Positions 43,102 through 53,776 of a stretch of DNA of 64,000 nucleotides are shown one piece after another; positions within the stretch are counted from its first letter, which is position 1; each line of letters opens with the position of its first letter. Origin of the DNA: Cryoendolithus antarcticus (Eukaryota > Ascomycota > Dothideomycetes > Cladosporiales > Cladosporiaceae); contig NAJO01000060.1 of the NCBI GenBank assembly GCA_002077065.1, positions 124,001 through 188,000 of the forward strand, written 5' to 3'. Below the pieces are notes generated by a model. That model did no database searches and was not told the origin of the DNA. It saw only the letters and a list, made by a program, of their open reading frames with translations. The translations under genes were made by a program, and so were the position numbers.

Positions 43102-45015
43102 ATGCACGAGATGACGGATCCAAGCAGCAAAGCCAGCGGCGTAGAAGACGCGCCTGTAGTGGACGCGCCAGTAAATGCGAACGCAGATCTCGAAAGTGGC
43201 GATGAGGATCTCGACAAGGGCGCCTTCGATGACAAGCCAAAGCATATCATTGCGGTGGTGATGATAGCTTTATCAGTAAGTACTCAATTGTAACATGCAA
43301 TATCATTCGCTAACAACACCGCCAGCTCGCAGCATTCCTGGCCGCTCTCGACTCAACGATCGTTGCAACAGCGCTTCCAGCAATCAGCGAGCACTTCCAA
43401 TCGTCTTCAGGCTACACATGGATTGGTTCTGCATACCTGCTTGCCAGCGCCGCATCGACACCTCTGTGGGGCAAATTAGCAGACATCTTCAGTCGCAAGC
43501 CGACTCTTCTCTTCGCCAATGTCGTCTTCCTGGTCGGCTCGCTTGTGGCTGGACTTGCGAACAGCATTGGTATGCTAATTGCTGCAAGAGCGGTCCAGGG
43601 GATCGGAGGCGCTGGTCTTCTCACGCTGGTCGACATCGTCATCTGTGACATGTTCAGCTTGCGGACTCGCGGAGCGTACCTAGGAATGATCGGGGGTGTA
43701 TGGGCGCTTGGTACGTGTCCATCGTTCTAACCAAATTGCTAGTATCGGGAACTAACTCTCCACGCAGCGTGTGCACTGGGACCGTTGATTGGCGGAGCCT
43801 TTACACAGGAAGCCAGCTGGAGATGGTGGTAAGTCAACGTATCCGGAAGATAGTGATGAACTGGAATGCTGACTTGACATCAGCTTCTACATTAACCTAC
43901 CTCTCGACGGCATCGCATTTTTCATTGTCCTGTTCTTCCTGAAGATCGATTCTCCACGTACTCCAATACTCGCTGGGTTCAAGGCCATTGACTGGCTGGG
44001 TACTATGACCATTAGCGGTGGCACACTCATGTTCTTGCTCGGACTTCAATACGGAGGTGTCACTCATCCCTGGGCATCGGCCATCGTGCTCTGCCTAATT
44101 ATCTTTGGGCTTCTTCTTGCTGGCCTCTTCTTACTCGTCGAGTGGAAGTTTGCCAAGTACCCTCTGATTCCATTCTCGGTCTTCGCCACTCGCTCGAACG
44201 GTGCATCGATCATGTTCGCCTTCATCCACGGCCTGGTGTTCATTGCAGAGTTTTACTACCTACCTTTGTACTTCCAGATCGTGAAGGGTGCGAAACCACT
44301 GCTTTCCGGCGTCTACATTCTGCCTTCCGCGCTCGGCACTGGACTAGCGGCAGCAGCTACAGGAGGCTTCATCGCAGGTACAGGCAAATACCTGCCGCCC
44401 ATCTACTTCGGTGCAGTCATGACCACACTTGGCTACGGTCTGCTTATCAACTTCGGTGTCAACACCGGCTGGGCAAAGCTCGTGATCTTCCAACTCATTC
44501 TCGGTGTCGGAGTCGGACCTAACTTCCAGGCACCGTTGGTCGCTCTCCAAGCTGGCATCAACCCTCGAGACATTGCCACAAGTACCGCGACGTTCAACTT
44601 CGTGCGCACCCTTGCGACATCTATCAGCGTCGTACTGGGTCAAGTAGTCTTCCAGAATCAGATGGAGAAGAAAGGGCCCATGCTCGTTCAGAAACTTGGT
44701 CCCGAACTCGCGCGTCAGCTAGGCGGAGCTGATGCAGCCGCGAATGCTGGGCTTATCGACGCGTTGCCTGCTGCACAAAAACTGGCTGCGCAAACGGCTT
44801 TCGCAAAGAGTCTAAGCTCGATGTGGATCATGTACTGCGCCCTCTCAGTTCTGATGATCATTTGCGCGGCCTTCATCGGAAGGAAGGTCTTGACGCGGGA
44901 GCATCAAGTACAAGAAGTCGGGCTTGAGGCTGAGAAGAGGAACGCTGCTGCACGGAAGGAAGAGGAGAGGGTGAGGAAGCAGGCGAAACTGGATAAGAAG
45001 GCGGCGAAGGTATGA
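43102..45015 (+). CDS. Major facilitator, DHA2 (14-TM) drug:H+ antiporter-like
   Basis: Four exons: 43102-43275, 43326-43710, 43768-43828 and 43884-45015, phases 0/1/2, giving 583 residues. All introns have GTAAGT or GTACGT donors and CAG acceptors, and two show a clear CTAAC branch. The N-terminus is acidic and cytosolic. The first membrane helix carries the DHA2 motif LAALDSTIVATALPAI. Then come WIGSAYLLASAASTPLWGKL, motif A-like GKLADIFSRKP, the GIGGAGLLTLV helix, and WRWCFYINLP, which is restored only after splicing the third intron. About 14 hydrophobic segments are seen, ending in a charged Lys/Glu-rich tail. Members export toxins, drugs or amino acids. No biosynthetic cluster surrounds it, so a general efflux role is inferred. 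ATG 43111 is a second possible start. Confidence 0.9.
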
Positions 45016-45496
45016 GCTCTGGTCTCTTGGGTCATAGACTCTTTGCATACACGAATCGAGCCATGAAGGGCTACAGGAGCGAGGCGTTGGGGACTAAGAT
45101 ACCACAGATAGCGTAGACTAATTGCATTTCACTGCTTCGGAGCAATGCTTGCTTCATCGCCCTTAAAACTATATGTCAAGCTCGCTACAATCAACGAGCT
45201 GCATTTAATGTGTGTGCCACAACAACATGCTGCAATATGTGTACCTTCCGTCCCTCGATGAAATGACATCCAAGTGCCGCAGTAGCCGCCGATCCCGTTA
45301 TCCGCGCAATGACGAGATGCCGTGCTACAACGGCACAAGCGAGCACACCAATGGCTCCGTTGATACGTGACTAGGTATACCTCGACCAACTATCACAGGT
45401 TCGAGACAGTAAGTGCTTCTTTCTGTTCACATACCTCTGATTCACTTTCCCTTCGAAATCCTTCTCGATTGTACTTTGTTCTGTATCTTACTCAGC
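45016..45496. other. Intergenic region, no gene seen
   Basis: About 480 nt between two plus-strand genes. Only short frames without features are present. The final ~130 nt, CT-rich, probably form the leader of the acyl-CoA ligase transcript. Confidence 0.4.
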
Positions 45497-47038
45497 ATGA
45501 CCACCCTCTCCAACTCGTTCGCCTCGAGCTCCTCCTCGACAGCTATCATCATCCCAGGCTCTCCCGCGCTCGAGATCTCCTACTCACAGCTCGGCGCAGA
45601 TGTCAACAAATTTCAACAGAAGCTCGCAAAGCTGGGGGTTGCCCCACAATCAGCTGTCTCGATAGCGCTACCGAACAGCTATCCCTTCATTGTCGCCTTT
45701 CTTGCAGCATCATGGCAGCGAGCAATTGCGGCGCCGCTGAACCCAGCCTACAAACAGTCGGAGCATGAGTTCTATATCGACGATCTGTCTTCGGCGCTGG
45801 TCTTAGTGCCCCAGGGCCAGGCGGATGGACCAGCTTCGAAAGCAGCGCGGAAGTACGAAGCCGCGGTCGCGGAGTGCTATCTTGATGCGCGGACGCATGA
45901 GGTTGTGCTGGATGTCAAGGAGCACGGCAAGCTGTCAGGGAAGGGAGACAGGACGATTGAGATCGCACAACCAGAGGACACGGCGCTGGTCCTGCACACA
46001 TCAGGCACAACAGGCAGACCCAAAGCCGTACCCTTGAGCCACAGAAACCTTACACGTACGATGAGGAACATCCAGGCCACCTACAAGCTCACGCCACAAG
46101 ATCGTACCATGCTCGTCATGCCGCTCTTCCACGTCCACGGTTTGCTCGCTGGCTTCCTCGCACCGCTAGCCTCTGGTGGCTCGGTCATTATCCCTGGAGC
46201 GTTCAGCGCAAGCACGTTCTGGAAGCACTTCACGACACACGGCGCGAACTGGTATACGGCTGTGCCGACTATGCACCAGATCCTGCTCAAGTCACCCAAG
46301 CCCAGCCCAATACCCGAAATTCGCTTCATCCGATCCTGTAGCTCGCCACTCTCGCCTAAGGTTTTCCACGACCTCGAAGCAGCTTTTCACGCCCCGGTGC
46401 TAGAGGCATACGCCATGACTGAGGCTGCACATCAGATGACCTCTAACCCTCTTCCCCCAGGCAAGCGGCAACCAGGCTCAGTGGGCATAGGTCAAGGTGT
46501 CGATGTCGCGATCCTAGATGCTGCAGGCGAGGAGGTTGAGCAAGGGAAAGAAGGCGAGATCAGCATTCGTGGGGAAAATGTGACGAAGGGATACATCAAC
46601 AACGATAAAGCCAACGCAGAAGCCTTCACGAAGTCTGGCTTCTTCCGCACAGGCGACCAGGGCAAGAAGGATGTCGACGGGTATGTGTTCATCACCGGAC
46701 GAATCAAGGAGCTCATAAATAAGGGCGGAGAGAAGATCTCACCTATTGAGCTGGACAATGTGCTTGCACAGCACCCAGCGATCGCGGAGGCGGTTTCATT
46801 CGCCATGGCAGATGAGATGTATGGGCAGGAAGTTGGTGCGAGTGTTGTGGTGAAAGAGGGTAGCAAGCTGAGTGAGGAGGAGTTGATCGCGTGGATGCGG
46901 GAGAAGGTTGCGAAATTTAAGGTGCCGAAGAGGGTGTTCTTCACGGATATCATGCCCAAGACTGCGACGGGCAAGATCCAGCGGCGGAATGTGGGCGAGG
47001 CTATGTTGAGTCAGGACAAGCCGAAGGCGAAGTTGTAG
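45497..47038 (+). CDS. PCS60: Peroxisomal AMP-dependent acyl-CoA/oxalyl-CoA ligase, Pcs60/Fat2-like
   Basis: A 513-residue single-exon protein of the acyl-adenylate-forming superfamily. The P-loop is LVLHTSGTTGRPKAVPLSHRN. The A5-like segment is LEAYAMTEAAHQM, the A7-type motif FFRTGDQG, the hinge GRIKELINKGGEKISP, and the catalytic lysine lies in PKTATGKIQRRN. Overall similarity is to yeast Pcs60/Fat2 and plant AAE3, which activate oxalate to oxalyl-CoA. The C-terminal tripeptide is AKL, a good type-1 peroxisomal targeting signal. The next gene, a YCII protein, follows after only ~220 nt on the same strand but is not known to be connected. Start ATG 45497 is the first ATG of the frame; the earlier open codons form the leader. 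Confidence 0.9.
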   Translation: MTTLSNSFASSSSSTAIIIPGSPALEISYSQLGADVNKFQQKLAKLGVAPQSAVSIALPNSYPFIVAFLAASWQRAIAAPLNPAYKQSEHEFYIDDLSSALVLVPQGQADGPASKAARKYEAAVAECYLDARTHEVVLDVKEHGKLSGKGDRTIEIAQPEDTALVLHTSGTTGRPKAVPLSHRNLTRTMRNIQATYKLTPQDRTMLVMPLFHVHGLLAGFLAPLASGGSVIIPGAFSASTFWKHFTTHGANWYTAVPTMHQILLKSPKPSPIPEIRFIRSCSSPLSPKVFHDLEAAFHAPVLEAYAMTEAAHQMTSNPLPPGKRQPGSVGIGQGVDVAILDAAGEEVEQGKEGEISIRGENVTKGYINNDKANAEAFTKSGFFRTGDQGKKDVDGYVFITGRIKELINKGGEKISPIELDNVLAQHPAIAEAVSFAMADEMYGQEVGASVVVKEGSKLSEEELIAWMREKVAKFKVPKRVFFTDIMPKTATGKIQRRNVGEAMLSQDKPKAKL

Positions 47039-47259
47039 TCCAACTCCGATGTACACGTAAACTGTAATAATCCGAGTCAACCTCATGTCACTGCTCGGCC
47101 AAAAGAACAACCGACCCCTCAAGTCAAGCTTGCCTAGGAAGTCTACGCGGTCTCCAACTACCGACATCGCAGCTCATTCACCTCATTGACGACCTACCAA
47201 GGGCATGAGAATAAGTCTCCGTGACCTCAATTCTGGTCTTCGGCTTCCCTGCATCTCAT

Positions 47260-47721
47260 ATGCTTCCTTCCTCATTCCGTTGTCTAGCAAAAGCAAGCCA
47301 TTCCTTCTCAGCTTTACGATCGTTCTCCACTTCATCCACTGCAATGGCGAAGCACGAGTGGATGGTCATCTTGAAAGATAAGCCCAACTCGCTGGCGAAG
47401 CGAATGGAAGTCCGACCGTATGCTTTCCCTTCCCTTCTGGTACATTACGGCATGCTCAGTCTGATTCGTATCTCCAGTGAACATCTCAAGAACGTTCTCG
47501 AGCAAGAGAAAGCCGGATTCTGGCTTCTCGGTGGCGCTTCTCTCGACGAACCCGTGCAGGAGGGTCAAGGCCCGAAGATCAATGGCAGTGTCATGTTGGC
47601 TTTGAGTGAGACGAGGGAGGAAGTCATTGAGAAGCTGAAGCAGGACGTTTACTGGACGAAGGGGGTTTGGGATGTGGACGGGGTGAGTGTTGTGGACGCA
47701 GAGGTACTAGTATTGGAATGA
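47260..47721 (+). CDS. YCII-domain protein, probably mitochondrial
   Basis: Two exons, 47260-47417 and 47478-47721, are joined over a 60-nt intron (GTATGC donor, CTCCAG acceptor). The result is a 133-residue protein. Residues 1-28 are rich in Ser, Arg and Ala with no acids, fitting a mitochondrial presequence. The rest is a YCII/EthD-like ferredoxin fold: HEWMVILKDKP, then VRPEHLKNVLEQEKAGFWLLGGA and the C-terminal DVYWTKGVWDVD. The intron length is a multiple of three and contains no stop, so the unspliced mRNA would encode an intact but longer protein that lacks the normal RPEHL join. YCII proteins have no uniform function. A second start at ATG 47344 (MAKHEW) would give a cytosolic form. 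Confidence 0.8.
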   Translation: MLPSSFRCLAKASHSFSALRSFSTSSTAMAKHEWMVILKDKPNSLAKRMEVRPYAFPSLLVHYGMLSLIRISSEHLKNVLEQEKAGFWLLGGASLDEPVQEGQGPKINGSVMLALSETREEVIEKLKQDVYWTKGVWDVDGVSVVDAEVLVLE

Positions 47722-48378
47722 TGCTGACATGCAGTGCAGATACAGATTTTTCCTTTCAAGTCGGCTATCAGGTCAGGGCTTTAAGCGGTAGCAGATAGGA
47801 CTGTCGTATCCTGCTACTGCTCCACACGTGCGGAAACTGCATCCTTTGGAGGCAGACTGAAAGCTAGGCGAATTCCATACGTCTCACTTGCGGCTTCTAT
47901 CATGGAGACATCCGGGAGGATCGCATCGTTGCTTTTATGATTTCCTGTGTCATCAATGACTACCCAGTTAAACCGACACACGTTGTTTGACTACACATAC
48001 CGACGGCATGTCTTCCACTTCGGGCGACACCGTCTACTCAAATCCTTTGACAAGTGCCTACGTCTCTGGCAGTGTCGAGCCATGACACGCCAGAAACATC
48101 TTGCATAGACTGGACGGCAGCTGCATCAAGAACAGGCTGTAAGATAAAAGCCGTGGCTACAGGAGTGCTCTCTCCGTTTAGCAGTATCACCAATTTTCTC
48201 TCGTCTCACGAGATTTACCCGCCGATCCAGATCGATACCAGATACCCTTTCACAGATGTCCCCCTTCGGACCATACGATGAGCATCGAGGTGGTGCGGAA
48301 TACGATGGCTATTGGCGACTCAGGAGATACTCAGTCACAGATGGTATGATCGACCTGAAATAAGCTCGAGCTCGTGGA
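47722..48378. other. Intergenic region, no gene seen
   Basis: About 650 nt between two plus-strand genes with no supported coding frame, RNA gene or repeat. Confidence 0.4.
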
Positions 48379-49176
48379 ATGAAGCTGTCCAGAAAGATCT
48401 CCGACCTCCAGATTGCGGACTGGCATGCCCGTTACGATCGCGGACTGCTGACGTACGACAATTGTACGAAGGAAGAGCTTCGCGTCTTGGCTGTGCAACG
48501 CGGTATTCCTGCACCCGCCAAGAAGACCAGAGCAGAGAAAGAGGCCTTCCTATGCTTGCTTCACCACGCTGATGACAGCTGCACTTTCACCAAGCTCTTC
48601 AACCTATCGCCAGAGATTCGCATACTCGTGTACGAGCAGTACTGCGCTTGCTTCTCGCAAGAGCCTCTCATCATGCCTACAGAGCCGCCGCTCGCGAGTA
48701 TCTGCAGAAGTCCACGCGGCGAATTTCTGCCTGTGTTCTACAGCCAGTGCAGCTTCCGGGTCGACTTGGAAGGCGCTCACTCGCGCTGCCGTCCCAAACT
48801 GGAGACTGCACTCTCCTTTGGCAGACTACAGCCATCTTTCATGGCGCGGATCAGGAAGCTTTTGATACGTATACGCGATGAGGACGAAGACAGCTCACCG
48901 GACGAGGAGCTGGCTCAGATCGAGCGCAGTAAGGATGGTGAGGGATACAACTTGATCCTGTTACCTTACCGTAATCAATACGTCGACGATGACGGGCTGC
49001 CATCAGCGGCCAAGTCAATGATGGAGCAGGGACTCCGTGCCGTTATGAACAAAGTAATTACACGTACGGAGGCGGCAGGACAATTTACTTCGACCGATGT
49101 GTATCGGCTGTCGTGGGCTATGCAGGATGTATGGAAGCACGAAGCGCTACAGCTGTTCGTCCTTGATGATTCTTGA
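48379..49176 (+). CDS. F-box-like / 2EXR-type protein with SAP-like N-terminus
   Basis: A 265-residue single-exon protein. Residues ~25-60 read CTKEELRVLAVQRGIP, then KKTRAEKEAFLCLL, which resembles the helix-extended-helix SAP motif. They are followed by KLFNLSPEIRILVYEQYCA, the F-box-like helix pair of the group expanded in Dothideomycetes. The C-terminal half (PSFMARIRKLLIRIRDEDED and onward) holds the strand-rich part usually found after it. Unlike the proteins at 22.7 and 24 kb, it lacks the typical RTCKQIRHEA block. A role in ubiquitination is possible but inferred only from the fold. The pairing of a SAP-like segment with an F-box-like one is found in many relatives. Confidence 0.6.
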   Translation: MKLSRKISDLQIADWHARYDRGLLTYDNCTKEELRVLAVQRGIPAPAKKTRAEKEAFLCLLHHADDSCTFTKLFNLSPEIRILVYEQYCACFSQEPLIMPTEPPLASICRSPRGEFLPVFYSQCSFRVDLEGAHSRCRPKLETALSFGRLQPSFMARIRKLLIRIRDEDEDSSPDEELAQIERSKDGEGYNLILLPYRNQYVDDDGLPSAAKSMMEQGLRAVMNKVITRTEAAGQFTSTDVYRLSWAMQDVWKHEALQLFVLDDS

Positions 49177-49421
49177 TGAGCGCTGAAGCGAATCGTAAAG
49201 TTAGCCGTGGGTTCATGGAGCGTTCTTACCTATTCTTTGACGTAGGTAAGGTCCACACCATTCCATTCGCAGCTCTCGACTGCCATCGATCCAAATCGGA
49301 TAGTGCGCACTTCGTACTGGCCCTCTGCCATAGCTTCTAAAAATGCGCTGCGCTGACAAGCTCGACGACGATCTGGCTTTCCGAGTCATCTAGCAGAGAG
49401 GAAGGCACGTATACAGGCAAT

Positions 49422-52106
49422 CTATCGATGCACAAAAAGTTCCATAGAGTCCTCGTCCGCGGCTTCGGCATCATGACCACCATCAAGCATGCTCACATCT
49501 CCCACACCGACACCCACGGGAAGGATCTTCACCCCTCCGTCCTCCTCGTCAATTTCCATGTCTTCGTCGTCGTCGTCCTCACTTCCACTGCCCTCCTCAC
49601 TCCCACTACTATCTCCGTCCTCCAAGTCCAGCTCCCCGACATCGTCATCGTCATCACTGCTCTCCTCACCCGAGCTCAGCACAGCGCTACCCCAGAACTC
49701 ACCTCGTTCATGCCTCGCTTTCTTGCCCCTGCCCTCCTCGCCAGCACCACCGACCCCCGGTCCTTCGCTGAAGCTTCGTCGTCCTAGGCCGGCTCGTCTG
49801 AAGTGCCTTTCGACTCGTTCTCTTTCTCGAACATCAAGTCCTTCCATATAGGATCGCATGGGTGAGAGCGAGCGAGACAGCATCTGCACCATATCCATCG
49901 CTCTGAAGCGTGGCAGCTCTAGCTGTGGCATGTCCGGGAAGCGAGGAAGTTCCAGCTGTGGCATGTCAGGGAAGCGCGGTAGATCAGGCATGCTCATGCG
50001 AGGCAGGGCCATCTCAGGCAGACGAGGCAGCTGAGGGAGATCCGGTAGGCGTGGCAAATCGGGCATGCGGGGAAGTGAGTCCCATGCTGGAAGTGAGGGC
50101 GTCGGAAAGCGACCAGTGGAAGGCGTGAAAGAGCGACGACGAGGTTCGAGGTCTTCGTCGCGGACAAAGTAGCGACGAGGAGAGTGTGGCGGCGAGCCGG
50201 GTGAGCCTGGTGAGTAGGCAGCTGATGACGGAGACAGAGAGGCAGGAGATGCAGGAACGACGAGCGTGGACTCGGGCACTATGGCCGTAGGGTCTGCCGC
50301 GTCGATGCCAATGCCACGTTCTCGCATCACGGAATTGCCGGTGAAGTCGTGGCGGTGTGGTTGGGACTGCTGTTGTCGGATCAGACGCTCGGCTTCAGTC
50401 TCGCGTCTTGAAGAAGGGGGAATTTGGTTTGTGTTGTAGCCGCCGCAGTAAGTACACTTCAGCCCTAGCCAGTGAAAAGGCGTCCAGCAGCGAGCATTGC
50501 AGTCGTTGCAGCTGATCCAGGCTTGGCGAGGACGGCGAAGTGGCGGTGCGTTAGTGTCCTGACTATCACCCTCGATGTCCATAGCAGCAGGATCGATGGT
50601 TTCGGCGCCTTCGAGGAGTGGCAGGATACCCTCCAGCTCGTCGTCTTCTTCAGGCATCGGTTGCATCGCGATCTCATCGTCCAGTTTCCGCCAAGACAGC
50701 TCCATATTCACTGCACTTTTGCTACATACAGGACACTTGTACGTGACCGCCATAAGATCTTTGTAGCAAGTGCCGTGCATGTAGTGACCGCACGGTAGAC
50801 TCACGACAGGCATCTGCGATTCGAACAAGTACAGCAAGCAGAGCGGGCAGTCTGAGTCTGTAGCCCTCTCAACACAAGGATGTGAAGCTGAAGTCGAGAT
50901 CGAGATGCACACGTTGCATCGCCTGCAATGCACGAAATCCTTGCCCAAGCCCTCACCTAGTCGACAAAGTCCGCAGTCATCGCAGTGGTAGATACGCTTG
51001 TTGCTGTCATTATCCCACAGCTTACACTTGTCGCAGTAGTACCAAGCTGCATACTCTCCGCAGTTCACGCAAGCTTCATTAGCAGGCTGTGGAGTACGAC
51101 AGAGCATGCACAGCATATTTTGAGTCTTCTTGCGCTGGAGTGCATGTGGGAAAGGCAAATCAGGTGCAGCATCGTGACAGTGTCGGCAAGGGAACCAGCG
51201 ATGACAATCGAAACATTGCACCTTGACATTGCGGGTGTAGTGAGCGCAGCCAAGGACTGGAAGGTCCTCGTCTTCAATATTGTCGATTGAGGAGTCACCG
51301 TGCGTTTCTGTCCGACGATGCTTTGTAGGACTAAAGGTTAGATCGAAATCGGCATCTCGTAGGTTGTAGGGGTTCTCAGGATCAATAGGTGGCGCCAAGC
51401 TGCTTAAGACGTTATGCTCAGACTGCGGTGCTGAGGAATGCTGCAATACTGGAGGCGACGGCGAGTGAAGTGCTCGGTGCTTCGAGTAGTCCGAAATCAT
51501 AAGCTCATGCATCCGCTTCGCCTTCTCTTCGGTTGACAGCGCCAACTGCTTAATTTCCAGCAGCTGCTGGCGCAGGCTCTGCATGCCATCATTCTCCGGG
51601 AGTGCTCCGTCCATGGTTGGCGGTCCTGCCAGTAGACTCGGCTGTAGCGATAGCAGACTCTCCCCAGTCTGCGCTCTTGACCTGGTCCCTCTCACATCCA
51701 CACCCGAGCTCTCCTCAGTATAAGCCGCAAGTGAAGTGCGCGAGGAATTCCCCAATATCAAACTCTCGGCGACGCTATGCCCCGGATTGATGCTCATGCG
51801 GTGCTCATCCCCACTTCTATAGCTCTCCCTTGCGCGGAGCAAGATCCCAGGCCAAGTAGCCGCTTCTGCCTGCTGCAAGAATGAAGATGTTCCCAGGTCC
51901 TCGATGATAGGACTGTCAACGACGTCGCCGGCATCGAAGAGAGCGAGTCTGTCTACCGCAGTGTTGATAGGTATTGGCGGTGTGCTGCTTGACGCCGCTG
52001 TGGTGGTACCACCAGCATCACCGTTTTCGTCATGAGCATCTGAGATGCCTCTGACATGTGACCGTCGGGTTGTGGCGGAACGTTGGGGCTCTGGGTTTGG
52101 CGGCAT
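49422..52106 (-). CDS. RING and CHY zinc-finger E3 ubiquitin ligase (RCHY1/Pirh2-like)
   Basis: A single-exon protein of 894 residues. After a Ser-rich N-terminal ~280 residues come a CHY zinc finger (LGCAHYTRNVKVQCFDC to CVNCGEYAAWYYCDKCKLW), a CTCHY finger (RIYHCDDCGLCRLG to FVHCRRCNVC), a RING-H2 domain (CPLCLLYLFESQMPVVSLPC, GHYMHGTC, CPVC) and a rubredoxin-like zinc ribbon (CNDCNARCWTPFHW, LKCTYCGGYN). This exact order defines the Pirh2/RCHY1 family of ubiquitin ligases. The C-terminal ~300 residues are unusual: a run of Leu/Pro/Met-rich repeats with the unit PDLPRFPDMPQLEL around residues 680-740, then a strongly acidic Asp/Glu/Ser tail. Such tails may bind substrates or be regulated by phosphorylation, but this is inference. 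All zinc ligands appear present. Confidence 0.93.
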   Translation of the reverse strand: MPPNPEPQRSATTRRSHVRGISDAHDENGDAGGTTTAASSSTPPIPINTAVDRLALFDAGDVVDSPIIEDLGTSSFLQQAEAATWPGILLRARESYRSGDEHRMSINPGHSVAESLILGNSSRTSLAAYTEESSGVDVRGTRSRAQTGESLLSLQPSLLAGPPTMDGALPENDGMQSLRQQLLEIKQLALSTEEKAKRMHELMISDYSKHRALHSPSPPVLQHSSAPQSEHNVLSSLAPPIDPENPYNLRDADFDLTFSPTKHRRTETHGDSSIDNIEDEDLPVLGCAHYTRNVKVQCFDCHRWFPCRHCHDAAPDLPFPHALQRKKTQNMLCMLCRTPQPANEACVNCGEYAAWYYCDKCKLWDNDSNKRIYHCDDCGLCRLGEGLGKDFVHCRRCNVCISISTSASHPCVERATDSDCPLCLLYLFESQMPVVSLPCGHYMHGTCYKDLMAVTYKCPVCSKSAVNMELSWRKLDDEIAMQPMPEEDDELEGILPLLEGAETIDPAAMDIEGDSQDTNAPPLRRPRQAWISCNDCNARCWTPFHWLGLKCTYCGGYNTNQIPPSSRRETEAERLIRQQQSQPHRHDFTGNSVMRERGIGIDAADPTAIVPESTLVVPASPASLSPSSAAYSPGSPGSPPHSPRRYFVRDEDLEPRRRSFTPSTGRFPTPSLPAWDSLPRMPDLPRLPDLPQLPRLPEMALPRMSMPDLPRFPDMPQLELPRFPDMPQLELPRFRAMDMVQMLSRSLSPMRSYMEGLDVRERERVERHFRRAGLGRRSFSEGPGVGGAGEEGRGKKARHERGEFWGSAVLSSGEESSDDDDDVGELDLEDGDSSGSEEGSGSEDDDDEDMEIDEEDGGVKILPVGVGVGDVSMLDGGHDAEAADEDSMELFVHR

Positions 52107-52539
52107 CCCGGGAGCATGGTTCTTAGCTGCTACCAGGCAAACAGTGTGTCTTGCATGGTCGAGAGAGCGGTACGGGTGGAATCATTGACGGCAACGCAGA
52201 GGATACAACACATTGGTCAACACTGCAACAGACACTACTGCAGGCTGTGGCCGTGTCATCATCAGCACACGCGCTTCGCGCACGCGCGCAGCAATTTCCC
52301 TGAATCTGATCGAGGGACGCGATGACGAAACGCCACATCGATCGAACACGTACGCCACATCTTCATTTACCGCTTGCGAGGAAGAAACACGTGCGCTTGA
52401 TCGGGGGACAAAATGCACATATTCGCGTATTCGTAGTAGCCAACTTCTGATAGAGCGACACACGATTCCACACATGCGAGGCAAGGACTCGGCGGCGGCA
52501 TTACTCATAGCATCGTTCCATACGTCACGCCCGGTCAAG
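52107..52539. other. Intergenic region, no gene seen
   Basis: About 430 nt upstream of the RING-CHY gene and downstream of the next minus-strand gene. Small frames on both strands have no features; the left part should be the RING-CHY promoter. Confidence 0.4.
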
Positions 52540-53776
52540 TCACCCCTTCCCTCCGCCCTTGACCCCGACCAACGCCTCCACCCCGAGCGTTCCCATCAGC
52601 CTCTCCATACCCGTCTTTTCCAAGACGCCTCCTCTCATGCCCAAGATGCCTTTCAGTCCCACATGATGCACCTCAACGCCCCCTTCATCCCCGTAAAACT
52701 TCTCATACGCGGCCATGATGACGCAGCTTAGCATGATACCGTAACTGACACCGTCTGACGACTGCGTTGATAGCTGGGAAAGCATATGTTGCAGTACAGT
52801 ACCTCGAGTGGCAAGGAGAGCCGGATTTGTAGTCGGCCGGGAGCGAAGAGAGAGCAGGTGAGTCTGTGTCAGAAGTGTGATCGAGGTGAGGAGAGTGGGT
52901 GACGAGAGGATCAGAGGTGAAAGCCATTTGCGGGTCAGGTCTGGCTCAAGGGAAGGGTCTGTGGTGCTGAGACCGAGGAGGTGATGGTAGTAGCACTGTT
53001 AGAATCTTGTCAGCGGTAGGTCGGTGACACTTCGAGCTCAAGTAGCTTACAAGAACATTGGATATATCGATGGCTATCGACTTCACCAAGCTGGCTAGGG
53101 CCTTTGCCGGGTCTTTCGAGAGTGGCTTCTTCGTAGCAGGCCAGGGAGGCGGATGTGCAGGTGACCTTTGAGGCGACGAACCCCGTTGACTCGTCTCGGA
53201 ATACGCTGTGGTGAACGGTGCAACGAATGAGCAGTCTAGTGATCGCCGACCCTCGTATGCGGGTTGAAGTGTGGGTGGACTCTGATAAACCGGTGCGATC
53301 GTTGCATATCTACAGAGGGGACTGCTTGCCGGGCTGGCCGAAGCATACTGCAGTGACTGTCGCCGCGATGCTGCCCGTGATATGGCATGCACTTTAGGTC
53401 GGCTGTCGTCGAGAGATTTTCTGGTGGAGTGTAATGTTGCTGCTGGAAGACTGCGCCGCCGCACTGCTGGCGGCGACTCGCCATCGCCTTCCCAAGCTGA
53501 TCTTGTATGCTTTACATGCGGATTGTAATGTTGGAACTTGAGACTTGGGTTCCAGTCCGCATGGTGCACAAGTGTCTCATCATGCTGCACTCGAAGTCGA
53601 CTAGCCTTCTTCGCGGAGCGTACTTGCTTTTGTCCCAGATAAGTGACGTTGACGAACACCAATGGCTTCACCACACCACCACCTGGGCTCGAGCCATCCA
53701 GGACCGAGTCTGCTGGCGACTCATAAACCTCTTCCATCCCGGACATGGCCTCCGGTCCCTTCTTGTCTGGTAACAC
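52540..53776 (-). CDS. Probable fungal transcription-factor-type protein (5' end unresolved)
   Basis: Exon 53776(or upstream)-53051 is joined to 52995-52540 across a 55-nt intron with GTAAGC donor, CTGAC-like branch and CTAACAG acceptor. The first part has a positively charged, Ser/Pro-rich region; the second (CYYHHLLGLSTTDPSLEPD to EKFYGDEGGVEVHHVGLKG) is helical and resembles the middle-homology part of fungal Zn2Cys6 regulators. No Zn2Cys6 finger is visible in this part. A candidate upstream exon starts at ATG 53925 (MNKADDLVYFELGAYFESL) and ends near 53811-53825, but I could not find a frame-consistent junction. Many filamentous fungi carry such proteins without a DNA-binding domain. The family call is therefore moderate and the start is unresolved. 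Confidence 0.5.
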
